DNA of 37,387 bases. It comes from Clostridiales bacterium. GTDB lineage: Bacteria; Bacillota; Clostridia; Christensenellales; CAG-138. A program made the translations under genes and the position numbers. The notes beneath the pieces were generated by a model. That model was not told where the DNA came from and did no database searches. It saw only the letters and a program-made list of their open reading frames with translations. This document shows positions 18,136 to 25,154 of this stretch, piece by piece. The stretch's first letter is position 1; each line of letters opens with the position of its first letter. The DNA is taken from the NCBI GenBank assembly GCA_015056105.1, contig SVGX01000012.1:1-37387 (forward strand), written 5' to 3'.

Positions 18136-18822
18136 TTAACCCCGGAAAAACGAATGGTTGCCGATCTTCATCAGCACCGGTTTTGACAGCATCCACTTGT
18201 TGGTGGTCTTGGCCGGATTGTAATAATAAAGGCAGCCGTTGGTGGGGTCCCAGCCGTTCATGGCATCGCGGGCTGCCTTGATGGCGGTCTCATCCGGTGA
18301 AAGGTTGATCTGCCCGTCATCCACCACGGAAAAGGCGCCGCTCTGGTAAATGACACCGCTCATGCTGTTGGGAAATTTGCTGGACTCCATGCGGTTTAAA
18401 ACCACCGCCGCCACAGCCACCTGCCCCTTATAGGGCTCACCCCTAGCCTCGCCGTAAACAAGGCGGGCAAGCAGATACAGGTTACCGGATGCATTTGAGC
18501 TGCTGCCGGATGAACTGCTGCCGCTGCTGTCCGAAAGGGTCAGCCCCAGCGCTTTTGCGGTGGCATTTCCTACGATGCCATCGGCAGTCAGGCCGTTTTT
18601 TCGTTGGAAGTATTTTACTGCCTTTTCCGTGCCGCTGCCGAAGATACCATCCACACTGCCGTCATAATAACCCCAGCGTTTAAGCTTCGTCTGCAGTGCC
18701 TTCACATCATCTCCCCGGGACCCCACCCGAAGCGCCGCCGCAAAGGCAGTGGACTGCAGCAGCATGGATATGACGAGTACCATTGCCAACGTCATTGCAA
18801 TTTTTCTTTTATCGTGTCCCAT
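18136..18822 (-). CDS. sleB: Spore cortex-lytic enzyme SleB
   Basis: A lytic transglycosylase that degrades cortex peptidoglycan at germination. The 228-residue protein has a signal peptide ending near AFAAA (about 28-30), a peptidoglycan-binding repeat (LRVGSRGDDVKALQTKLKRWG, to about residue 93) and a serine-rich linker (97-112). The hydrolase domain carries the YGEARGE motif, with E125 as the likely catalytic acid. It is shorter than Bacillus SleB (about 305), mainly in the linker. ATG 18822 has GGGAGGA ahead. Its start lies 31 bases inside the end of spoIIR, so the spore genes form one compact run. Confidence 0.94.
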   Translation of the reverse strand: MGHDKRKIAMTLAMVLVISMLLQSTAFAAALRVGSRGDDVKALQTKLKRWGYYDGSVDGIFGSGTEKAVKYFQRKNGLTADGIVGNATAKALGLTLSDSSGSSSSGSSSNASGNLYLLARLVYGEARGEPYKGQVAVAAVVLNRMESSKFPNSMSGVIYQSGAFSVVDDGQINLSPDETAIKAARDAMNGWDPTNGCLYYYNPAKTTNKWMLSKPVLMKIGNHSFFRG

Positions 18823-19358
18823 AGCGTTCCTCCCTCTATGTGTTTCAACAATTCAAGGAGAAAGCTGTTTTCTCTCAGCTTCTCAACATCAATTTCCCCA
18901 GCATCCCCTTCCAATATACACAGCGGCGGAAACATGACACACCACCAGTTTTGCCCTTTTCCCTCCCCCAGCACCACGCGGAGCGCCTGATACTCCCCCG
19001 CAGGGTATACCTTTCCGCCGTAGCTGCGCTCCGGAAAGGGAAAACGCCCTACAAAAAGCGATGCGCCGTAATCCATGCCCGCTTTTTGCAGCGTATCCTC
19101 CGCCGCACCGAGCAAGGCTTTGCCGTCCTCCATAAGAAGCATTTCTGCCGCCGCACCGTTCGCGGCGCTTGCCATCCTTTCCCTTTCAAGGGCAAGGATG
19201 CTGTCCCTCACAAGGAGCTTCACCTGCTGGTCTTCCACGCTGTCGCTGTTGGCGATGACATGCAGGCGAAACACGTTTTGATACGGGGCACTCCCGCAGG
19301 GCATGCCGAGAAGAGCTGCCAACAGCAGCACCGTACAGGATAAAACCGCTTTTTTCAT
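18792..19358 (-). CDS. spoIIR: Stage II sporulation protein R
   Basis: A forespore-secreted signal that triggers SpoIIGA to process pro-sigma-E in the mother cell. The 188-residue protein has an N-terminal signal peptide (MKKAVLSCTVLLLAALLG) and the family block RLHVIANSDSVEDQQVKLLVRD at about residues 31-52. The C-terminal half contains WWCVMFPPLC, a typical SpoIIR motif. ATG 19358 has GGAG 11 bases ahead. It overlaps sleB by 31 bases, an uncommon neighbour. A clear sigma-F promoter could not be identified in the 97-base gap shared with ispE. Confidence 0.93.
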   Translation of the reverse strand: MKKAVLSCTVLLLAALLGMPCGSAPYQNVFRLHVIANSDSVEDQQVKLLVRDSILALERERMASAANGAAAEMLLMEDGKALLGAAEDTLQKAGMDYGASLFVGRFPFPERSYGGKVYPAGEYQALRVVLGEGKGQNWWCVMFPPLCILEGDAGEIDVEKLRENSFLLELLKHIEGGTLWDTIKEKLQ

Positions 19359-19443
19359 TCTACGAAACGCTCCTTTTGCCGTTAAAATCGTTCTTATGGG
19401 CAAAAGGATTGACGTTTTCCGTGATTTTTAACCCTTCAGGGCT

Positions 19444-19449
19444 TATAAT
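19444..19449 (+). promoter_or_regulatory. -10 box of ispE, predicted leaderless start
   Basis: A perfect TATAAT at 19444-19449 places +1 at 19456, the A of the ispE ATG. There is no Shine-Dalgarno sequence. The -35 at 17 bases (GTGATT) is weak. Confidence 0.65.
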
Positions 19450-19455
19450 GCATAT

Positions 19456-20274
19456 ATGGAAATAAAAGCTTACGCAAAAGTGAATCTCCTGCTCAACGTG
19501 CTCGGCAAAAGGCCGGACGGTTATCACGAGCTTTGTACGCTCATGCATACCATCGACCTTTACGACACGGTGACCTTCGAGCCGGCAAACGATATCCGCG
19601 TTCTTGCGGATGTGCCCCTGCCGGAAAAAAGCGCTGCCTACAAAGCCATTGAAGCATACAAAACCGCGGCAAGCTGCGGCGGTGCCCATGTATCCATCAA
19701 AACCGGCATCCCTTCGGAAGCGGGACTCGGCAGCTCCAGCGCCGATGCGGCAGCTGTGCTTCGGGCCATGCAAAAGCACTACGGTGCCCTTTCGGGAGAA
19801 GCGCTTTTCGCCATCGCCGCAAAGATCGGCGCGGATGTGCCTTTCTGCCTTTTGGGCGGCGCGGCGCTGTGTGAGGGTATCGGCGAAAAGATGACGCCCC
19901 TCCCCCCGATGCCCCTTGCCCTTCTCATCGTAAAAGGCGTCAAGGGGGTAAGCACAAAGGCGCTGTTTACATCGTTACAGCTGCCCCTTCCCATCGGGGA
20001 TGCCTGCGCGGCGGTATCCGCCCTTCGAAGCGGCAGCGCCGACGCCCTTGTTCCCCATGTTTACAACGCCCTCTCAGCCCCCGCCGCAGCCATTGCCCCG
20101 GAAACGGAGGAATACAAGGCAAGGCTGCTGCAGGCCGGCGCCCTTGCCGCGGAAATGACCGGCAGCGGCAGCGCGGTATTCGGCATTTTCCCCTCCGAAG
20201 AAGCGGCGAAACATGCCGCCGCCCGTTTCCCCGATGCCGCCTTTGTGAAGCCTGTGAAAACGCTTTGCATTTAA
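19456..20274 (+). CDS. ispE: 4-diphosphocytidyl-2-C-methyl-D-erythritol kinase
   Basis: A GHMP kinase that phosphorylates CDP-methylerythritol in the non-mevalonate isoprenoid pathway. The 272-residue protein begins with the family block KAYAKVNLLLNVLGKRPDGYHEL and has the ATP-binding GLGSSSADAA motif at residues 90-99 and a late GSGSAVFG loop. ATG 19456 is the only sensible start, as the family begins right there. No ribosome-binding site precedes it, and the TATAAT at 19444 predicts transcription starting on the A of the ATG. It is divergent from spoIIR. Confidence 0.96.
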   Translation: MEIKAYAKVNLLLNVLGKRPDGYHELCTLMHTIDLYDTVTFEPANDIRVLADVPLPEKSAAYKAIEAYKTAASCGGAHVSIKTGIPSEAGLGSSSADAAAVLRAMQKHYGALSGEALFAIAAKIGADVPFCLLGGAALCEGIGEKMTPLPPMPLALLIVKGVKGVSTKALFTSLQLPLPIGDACAAVSALRSGSADALVPHVYNALSAPAAAIAPETEEYKARLLQAGALAAEMTGSGSAVFGIFPSEEAAKHAAARFPDAAFVKPVKTLCI

Positions 20275-20292
20275 GGCGAAACATAGTATACT
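20265..20292 (+). promoter_or_regulatory. Promoter of murC, with a 5'-end hairpin
   Basis: TTGCAT (20265-20270), 16 bases, TATACT (20287-20292). The predicted start is near 20299, directly ahead of a GGGG-TTTTT-CCCC hairpin (20301-20313) that would cap the 5' end of the mRNA. The -35 lies in the ispE stop region. Confidence 0.6.
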
Positions 20293-20358
20293 GAACTTTA
20301 GGGGTTTTTCCCCCTTTCCTCTGAAAAAGCCAACTTCATGAATACGAGGTTTACAAGC

Positions 20359-21720
20359 ATGACCCATATCCAAGACCATAAAACCATCCACCTTGTGGGC
20401 ATTGGCGGCTGTTCCATGAACGGCCTTGCCCAGATCCTGCGCGATCGGGGCTTTGCCGTGCAGGGCAGCGATGCCAACCAATCCCCCTTTACGGAACGGC
20501 TTCGCGAGCTCGGCGTGCCCGTTACCATCGGCCACAGCGCGGAAAACCTCGGCGATGCGGATCTTGTCATCTATTCCGCCGCCATCAAGCCTGAGAATGC
20601 GGAGCGCGCCGCCGCAAAGGAGCGGGGCATCCCGGAGCTTGAGCGCAGCGTCGCCCTCGGCCAGCTGACGGAAGGCTATAAAGACGTCATCGGCATCGCA
20701 GGCTGCCACGGCAAGACCACCATCACATCCATGCTGGCCTATGTGTGCGAGCAGGGCAAGCCCGACGCCACCGTACACATCGGCGGCTTTGTGGATATCC
20801 TGCAGGGCGGCGTACGGCTCGGTGCCCACGATATGTTCATCACGGAAGCCTGCGAATATGTGGAAAGCTTTCTGACCCTCAAACCCACGGTGGCGCTTAT
20901 CAACAACATCGATGACGATCACCTCGATTACTACAGGGATATTGATCACATTGTGGAAGCCTTCCGCAAGTTCCTTGCGCTGCTGCCGGAGGATGGCCTT
21001 TTTATCGGCTGCAGCGACGATTTCCGCGTGAAGGCGCTGCTTGATGCACATACGGGCAAAACGATCTCCTACGGCATGCGGGATGCGGACTATGTGCCCG
21101 CCAACATTGTATATGACGCAATGGGCTGCCCCGCCTTCGATCTTCTTTACAAGGGCAAAACCCTTGGCCGCATCACCCTTTCCGTACCCGGCGAGCACAA
21201 CATCATCAACGCCGTGGCTGCCGCCATCGTGGCCATGAATGCCGGCGCTTCCTTTGAAGCCGTGGCGCAATCGCTTCATGCCTTTCAAAACACCCGCCGC
21301 CGCTTCGAGTTTTTCGGCGAGCGAAACGGTGTCCGCTATTATCACGATTACGCCCACCACCCGGCGGAAATCAACGCTACCCTTTCCGCCGCCGCCCGCA
21401 TGGAGCGCGGAAAGCTCTGGTGCGTGTTCCAGTGCAATTCCTACACCCGCGCAAAAACCCTTTTCTGTCATGATGTAAAGGGCTTCAACGCGGCGGATGA
21501 GATCCTTGTGCCGGATATCTTCCCCGGCCGCGAGGTGGATGACGGCTCCGTCCATGCCCGGGATATGGCAGCGGGCATCTGTGAAAGCGGTGCCAACGCC
21601 AAATATATTCCCACCTTTGAAGCGATCCGCTCCTACCTTGACGAAAACGCCAAGCCGGGCGATATCGTCGTCACCCTCGGCAGCGGCGACGTATACAAAC
21701 AGACCGAAAAGCTCCTTTAA
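20359..21720 (+). CDS. murC: UDP-N-acetylmuramate--L-alanine ligase
   Basis: Adds the first amino acid to the peptidoglycan stem peptide. The 453-residue Mur ligase has an N-terminal Rossmann block IHLVGIGGCSMNGLAQIL, the ATP-binding GCHGKTT at residues 115-121, the NNIDDDHLDYY motif of the central domain, and a C-terminal YHDYAHHPAEI motif. ATG 20359 has GAGG about nine bases ahead and matches the family start; the in-frame ATG 20338 has none. It has its own promoter. The exporter and AAA genes follow within 45 bases and may be read with it. Confidence 0.96.
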   Translation: MTHIQDHKTIHLVGIGGCSMNGLAQILRDRGFAVQGSDANQSPFTERLRELGVPVTIGHSAENLGDADLVIYSAAIKPENAERAAAKERGIPELERSVALGQLTEGYKDVIGIAGCHGKTTITSMLAYVCEQGKPDATVHIGGFVDILQGGVRLGAHDMFITEACEYVESFLTLKPTVALINNIDDDHLDYYRDIDHIVEAFRKFLALLPEDGLFIGCSDDFRVKALLDAHTGKTISYGMRDADYVPANIVYDAMGCPAFDLLYKGKTLGRITLSVPGEHNIINAVAAAIVAMNAGASFEAVAQSLHAFQNTRRRFEFFGERNGVRYYHDYAHHPAEINATLSAAARMERGKLWCVFQCNSYTRAKTLFCHDVKGFNAADEILVPDIFPGREVDDGSVHARDMAAGICESGANAKYIPTFEAIRSYLDENAKPGDIVVTLGSGDVYKQTEKLL

Positions 21721-21762
21721 ACCAACGAAAACCGCCGCCCGCCGCGGCGAAGAAAGGCCGCC

Positions 21763-22344
21763 ATGTTCAGCTGGATCGATTTTCTTACCTTTACCGGCAC
21801 TACCTCTGTCACCCCCGGTCCGAATACCATTCTGACCTTTTCCACCGCCAGCAGGATCGGTCTTAAAAAAACGCTGCCCCTTTGCTTCGGTATCTTTACA
21901 GGTTTTTTCACCATCATGCTGCTTTCCACGGTGTTCTGCAGCATTTTGATGAAATACCTCCCGATGCTGCACACGCCGATGGTCATCCTCGGGGCGGTCT
22001 ACCTTCTCTATCTCGCCTGGCATATGTACAAAAGCGATACGGAGATCACCGCAAAGGATGAGCAGGGCGGTTTCCGCAAGGGCCTCATCATGCAGTTTGT
22101 CAACGTAAAGGTATACATGAACTGCATCCTTTCCCTGCAGGGGTATATCCTGCCTGTCTATGAAGGGCAGGTGCTGCCGCTTTTGGGCTTCCTGTTCCTT
22201 GTGCCTTCCATTTCCTTTTTAACGCTGATGCTCTGGGGCGGCTGCGGCAGCGCGCTGAGCCGCTTTATCAGCCGCCACCGCAAGGCTGCAAATACCGTGT
22301 TCGCCCTTGCCCTTGTATACTGTGCCATCAAGATGTTCTTTTAA
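21763..22344 (+). CDS. LysE/RhtB-family amino-acid exporter
   Basis: A 193-residue inner-membrane protein with about six helices. The opening TGTTSVTPGPNTILTFSTASRIGLKK matches the conserved first helix and loop of the LysE/RhtB family (TPGPN motif), and the later QFVNVKVYMNCILSLQGY matches the N-x-K loop. The cysteine/O-acetylserine exporter EamB is one of the closer types by feel, but the substrate cannot be read from sequence. ATG 21763 is preceded by GAAAGG. It lies 42 bases after murC and four bases before the AAA gene. Confidence 0.88.
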   Translation: MFSWIDFLTFTGTTSVTPGPNTILTFSTASRIGLKKTLPLCFGIFTGFFTIMLLSTVFCSILMKYLPMLHTPMVILGAVYLLYLAWHMYKSDTEITAKDEQGGFRKGLIMQFVNVKVYMNCILSLQGYILPVYEGQVLPLLGFLFLVPSISFLTLMLWGGCGSALSRFISRHRKAANTVFALALVYCAIKMFF

Positions 22345-22347
22345 GCC

Positions 22348-23214
22348 ATGCTCTGTTTATCTTCCTTTGAATTCCCGGACAGCGACCGGGAATTCGATTT
22401 TTTCCTTTCGCAAAAGCGCACCTGCTACGATTCCTTCTACCCCTTCGGCGTGCTTTCCCGCCACCGCTTTCAAAGGGTGGATTTTGCGCCCGTCACGGTG
22501 TTTTACGGCGGCAACGGCAGCGGCAAGACAACGGCGCTCAACATCATTGCAGAAAAGATCGGCGCGGCACGCGACAGCGCCTTCAACAGTTCCCCCTTTT
22601 TTCCGGATTATCTCCGCTGCTGCCGCTTTGAATTCGAGCGCCGCCCGGAAAACGGCTGCCGCATCATCACAAGCGATGATGTATTCGATTACATGCTGAA
22701 CCTGCGTGCCCTGAACGAGGGTATCGACATGCGTCGGGAAGAGCTTTTCGGCGAGTTCTACGAAAAGAAGCACTCCCGCTTCCGTCTGAACTCCATTGCG
22801 GATTATGAGGAGCTGAAAAGCCACAACAACGCCAGGCGGCTGACCCAGTCAAAATTCGTCCGGTCAGAACTTATGGAAAATCCCCGTGAGCGTTCCAACG
22901 GAGAAAGTGCCTTTTTCTACTTCACGGAAAAAATGGAGCCGGAGGACAGCCTTTACCTGCTCGATGAGCCGGAAAACAGCCTTTCCCCCGCCCTGCAGCA
23001 GGACCTTGTGCAGCTCATTTATGACGGCGCACGCTATTTCGGCTGTCAGTTTATATTGAGCACCCATTCCCCCTTCCTGCTCGCCCTACCCGGTGCGAAG
23101 ATCTATGACCTTGATGCGGACCCGGTGGATGTCAAAAAGTGGACGGAGCTTCCCAACGTTCGCACCTATTACGACTTTTTCAAAGCGCATGAACGGGAGT
23201 TCACGGAATCATGA
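22348..23214 (+). CDS. Small AAA family ATPase (ABC-like, COG3910 type)
   Basis: A 288-residue soluble ATPase. Walker A GGNGSGKT is at residues 54-61, Walker B LYLLDEPENSLSP near 204-216, and a switch histidine in LSTHSPFLLA follows. This is the compact ABC/SMC-like fold without a long coiled coil, of the type annotated as predicted ATPase. The cellular role is unknown. Its start follows the exporter stop by three bases without a clear ribosome-binding site, so it is probably translated by coupling. It is not clearly a defence or anti-phage component: no nuclease partner is present. Confidence 0.85.
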   Translation: MLCLSSFEFPDSDREFDFFLSQKRTCYDSFYPFGVLSRHRFQRVDFAPVTVFYGGNGSGKTTALNIIAEKIGAARDSAFNSSPFFPDYLRCCRFEFERRPENGCRIITSDDVFDYMLNLRALNEGIDMRREELFGEFYEKKHSRFRLNSIADYEELKSHNNARRLTQSKFVRSELMENPRERSNGESAFFYFTEKMEPEDSLYLLDEPENSLSPALQQDLVQLIYDGARYFGCQFILSTHSPFLLALPGAKIYDLDADPVDVKKWTELPNVRTYYDFFKAHEREFTES

Positions 23215-23219
23215 CAAAC

Positions 23220-23246
23220 AAAAAGCACGGACAGCCGTGCTTTTTT
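23220..23246. terminator. Bidirectional terminator after the AAA ATPase
   Basis: Stem AAAAAGCACGG / CCGTGCTTTTT (23220-23230 / 23235-23245) lies between the AAA gene stop (23214) and the minus-strand small membrane protein stop (23255). Confidence 0.9.
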
Positions 23247-23254
23247 ATTTGTGT

Positions 23255-23416
23255 TTACTGTTTTCTGTCGTTGAAGAAGATGATGAGAGCGCCCATCACC
23301 GCCACAGAGAGCACAGTTCCGAATTCCGGAAAGCCACCGAGGATCTCATGCCCCACCGCCATGCCGACCCATCCTGCAAGGATGGTAAGCAGAAATGCAA
23401 AAATCGCCTTTCCCAA
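23255..23416 (-). CDS. Small membrane protein, 53 residues, downstream of the Crp/Fnr gene
   Basis: A short frame starting at TTG 23416 with AAGGAG seven bases ahead. It encodes MGKAIFAFLLTILAGW...FFNDRKQ with two predicted membrane helices (about 4-20 and 34-48) and a charged tail. It begins 11 bases after the Crp/Fnr stop and ends just before a bidirectional terminator, so it is the second gene of that operon. I do not recognise the family. It would be missed by length-based gene calling. Confidence 0.72.
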   Translation of the reverse strand: MGKAIFAFLLTILAGWVGMAVGHEILGGFPEFGTVLSVAVMGALIIFFNDRKQ

Positions 23417-23427
23417 TGTGTTTCTCC

Positions 23428-24108
23428 TTATATCTCCCCATGCGCGCCGTGATACAGGGTGAATTCGTTTTTGCGGTAATCAAGAAGTCCTTCATCCTTC
23501 AGCTTGGAAAGCTCACCCGACATGGCGCTGCGGTCCACGCTCAAATAGTCCGCCAGCTGCTGCCTGTTAAAGGGGATGGAAAACTCGCTCTTTTGCTGCC
23601 GCTTCGCTTCCTCGGAAAGGTAGGAAAGCAGCTTATCCCTTGTGGTGCGCTTCGCCATGTGCCCCAGCTTCTGCACCAGCCTGCGGTTTTTCTCGCTGAT
23701 GGCGTAAAACAGGTTCTGCACCACCATGGCATGGAAACGGCAGGCGGAAGAGCAGGTTGTCAGCACCCGGTTCACATCGAAAAACAGAACGGTCGAATCC
23801 TCCACCGCCGCCACATCGTTCAAAATGCTGCCGCTTCCCGGCGCCACATAGGCCTCGCCAAACATTTCCCCGGGCATGACCACATTGATGATGCTGCGGC
23901 TTCCCCAGTAATCATCCCTTTGAATATGCAGGCAGCCCGATGCCAGCACTGTGATATCGCCGATGGGATCGCCCTGCCGGAACACGTATTCCCCTTTTTT
24001 ATAGCTGCGCACGCGGGTGCCGAGACACCCCAGCATGGCGGCGATCTCACCTTCCGCTACGCCGCAAAACAGTTGGGTGTTTTTGAGAACAGACACGAAT
24101 TTTTGCAT
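23428..24108 (-). CDS. Crp/Fnr-family transcriptional regulator
   Basis: A 226-residue regulator with an N-terminal cyclic-nucleotide-like beta-barrel (about 15-130: FRQGDPIGDITVLASG ... MPGEMFGEAYV), a dimerisation helix and a C-terminal winged helix-turn-helix (about 177-208: NRQQLADYLSVDRSAMSGELSKLKDEG). Internal cysteines (C15, C28, a Cys pair near CSSACR) could bind a metal or cluster but do not form the Fnr four-Cys pattern. Its promoter faces that of an iron-sulfur protein gene, with one palindrome between. The layout resembles clostridial HcpR-like regulators next to iron-sulfur genes of nitrosative stress, but no hcp is in the window. Confidence 0.9.
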   Translation of the reverse strand: MQKFVSVLKNTQLFCGVAEGEIAAMLGCLGTRVRSYKKGEYVFRQGDPIGDITVLASGCLHIQRDDYWGSRSIINVVMPGEMFGEAYVAPGSGSILNDVAAVEDSTVLFFDVNRVLTTCSSACRFHAMVVQNLFYAISEKNRRLVQKLGHMAKRTTRDKLLSYLSEEAKRQQKSEFSIPFNRQQLADYLSVDRSAMSGELSKLKDEGLLDYRKNEFTLYHGAHGEI

Positions 24109-24123
24109 AAAAATCTTCTTTCC

Positions 24124-24137
24124 GTTGTAAATACAAC
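24124..24137. promoter_or_regulatory. Crp/Fnr-type palindrome GTTGTAAATACAAC
   Basis: Perfect 6-2-6 inverted repeat. Its centre (24130.5) is at -41.5 from the predicted start (24172) of the plus-strand iron-sulfur gene, the textbook class II activator position. Relative to the minus-strand crp/fnr promoter it is at about +16, where binding would repress. Confidence 0.75.
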
Positions 24138-24152
24138 CGATTTTCTTGTTCC

Positions 24153-24181
24153 ATTACACTATAATAAAGCCACAAAGTCAA
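24153..24181. promoter_or_regulatory. Overlapping divergent promoters of the Crp/Fnr and iron-sulfur genes
   Basis: Plus strand: TATAAT at 24160-24165 with no good -35, as expected for an activator-dependent promoter. Minus strand: TTGACT and TGTAAT with 17 bases between (24176-24181 and 24153-24158). The same stretch carries CTTGTTC and GAACAAG as a wide inverted repeat, possibly a second control site. Confidence 0.65.
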
Positions 24182-24245
24182 GAACAAGCGGCGCGGCAAG
24201 TGCCCGCCTTAACGAAAAAACGAATTGGGAAAAGGAGACACCATC

Positions 24246-24947
24246 ATGATCCGTAAAATCATCAAGATCGACGAAGAAAAATGCAACGGCTGCGGCAAGT
24301 GCGCAGCGGCCTGCCACGAAGGTGCAATCGAAATGGTAAACGGCAAGGCAAAGCTGACCCGTGAGGATTATTGCGACGGCCTCGGCGACTGCCTGCCCGC
24401 CTGCCCGGTGGATGCCATCAGCTTTGAAGAGCGTGAAGCCCCCGCTTACGATGAGGCTGCCGTGCTGGCAGCAAAGAAAGCCAAGGAAAAGCTGCCCTGC
24501 GGCTGCCCGGGCACCAATTCCAAAGCCATCCGCCGGGAGCACAGCGCCTGTGAGATCCCCGCGGCTGCCGCGCCCGTGCAGAGCCGCCTTTCCCAGTGGC
24601 CGGTGCAGATCAAACTCGTGCCGGTGAACGCCCCCTATTTTAACGGCGCACACCTGCTTGTGGCGGCGGACTGCACCGCCTACGCTTACGGCAACTTCCA
24701 CAACGAGTTCATCCGCAACAGGATCACCCTTGTGGGCTGCCCCAAGCTTGACATGGTGGACTATGCGGAAAAGCTGACCGCCATCCTCGCCAACAACGAT
24801 ATCAAGTCCCTGACCGTAGTGCGCATGGAAGTACCCTGCTGCGGCGGCATTGAAAACGCCGCAAAGCGAGCGCTGCAGGCAAGCGGCAAATTTATTCCCT
24901 GGCAGATCGTCACCGTCTCCACCGATGGCCGCATCCTTGACCGCTGA
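24246..24947 (+). CDS. Ferredoxin-like 4Fe-4S protein with C-terminal domain
   Basis: A 233-residue redox protein. Residues 1-60 form a two-cluster ferredoxin domain. The first motif CNGCGKCAAACHEGAI is complete, but the second, CDGLGDCLPACPVDAI, has Leu where the second cysteine is usual. The C-terminal part carries more cysteine motifs (CGCPG, VGCPKLD, VPCCGG) that may bind another cluster. As far as I recall, proteins of this build are found in Clostridia beside Crp/Fnr regulators and redox enzymes. ATG 24246 has AAAAGGAG about ten bases ahead. It is divergent from the Crp/Fnr gene and predicted to be activated by it. A structured untranslated region and terminator follow. Confidence 0.88.
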   Translation: MIRKIIKIDEEKCNGCGKCAAACHEGAIEMVNGKAKLTREDYCDGLGDCLPACPVDAISFEEREAPAYDEAAVLAAKKAKEKLPCGCPGTNSKAIRREHSACEIPAAAAPVQSRLSQWPVQIKLVPVNAPYFNGAHLLVAADCTAYAYGNFHNEFIRNRITLVGCPKLDMVDYAEKLTAILANNDIKSLTVVRMEVPCCGGIENAAKRALQASGKFIPWQIVTVSTDGRILDR

Positions 24948-25073
24948 GCAGGAAAGGCATCGCGTCATGCACGGTAACGAGCAAAGCAAGGAAATACTAC
25001 CTTCGGGATCGGCTGATAAGTGCGTTTCTCACCGGCCGAAAGGCCGATTTGACAACAACATGTTCCTCCTATG
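24948..25073 (+). ncRNA. Candidate structured 3' untranslated RNA or sRNA
   Basis: Between the iron-sulfur gene stop and the terminator at 25074 lie 126 bases that do not look like protein-coding DNA of this genome. There is a perfect CGGCC-GAAA-GGCCG tetraloop hairpin (25033-25046), an alternative long-range pairing ATCGGC/GCCGAT, and an apparently unpaired 3' segment with TTCCTCCT (25063-25070) right before the terminator. The latter is complementary to ribosome-binding sites, like the seed of Gram-positive sRNAs. No internal promoter is clear, so it may be processed from the upstream mRNA. An alternative reading is a 35-codon ORF at 24967-25074. Confidence 0.45.
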
Positions 25074-25107
25074 AAAAAGCGGGAAAGCCCATGCTTTCCC
25101 GCTTTTT
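25074..25107 (+). terminator. Terminator after the structured RNA
   Basis: A perfect 15-bp stem AAAAAGCGGGAAAGC / GCTTTCCCGCTTTTT with a CCAT loop. Confidence 0.93.
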
Positions 25108-25116
25108 CCTTTGCGC

Positions 25117-25145
25117 AAAAAGGGCCCGCCAAAGGGGCCCTTTTT
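25117..25145 (-). terminator. Terminator of the hydratase gene
   Basis: Stem AAAAAGGGCCC / GGGCCCTTTTT with a 7-base loop, nine bases past the minus-strand stop at 25155. It lies next to the 25074-25107 hairpin, so each convergent transcript has its own terminator. Confidence 0.9.
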
Positions 25146-25154
25146 CATCGGGTG

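Noticed and set aside
19359..19455. Sigma-F promoter for spoIIR
   Set aside because: A GCATT and a GGTTAAAAAT-like pair exist on the minus strand, but the spacing is 13 rather than about 15 and the -10 has a mismatch. Not strong enough to annotate.
22348..23214. AAA ATPase as part of an anti-phage defence pair
   Set aside because: No nuclease or other effector partner lies beside it. The neighbours are murC, an amino-acid exporter and a regulator.
25005..25046. Hammerhead-like ribozyme core (CTGATAA ... GAAA)
   Set aside because: The invariant G of CUGANGA is replaced by A, and the stems do not fit a three-way junction.
24967..25074. 35-codon ORF after the iron-sulfur gene
   Set aside because: Rare codons unlike its neighbours, a weak ribosome-binding site and overlap with clear RNA hairpins make a structured RNA more likely, though it is not excluded.
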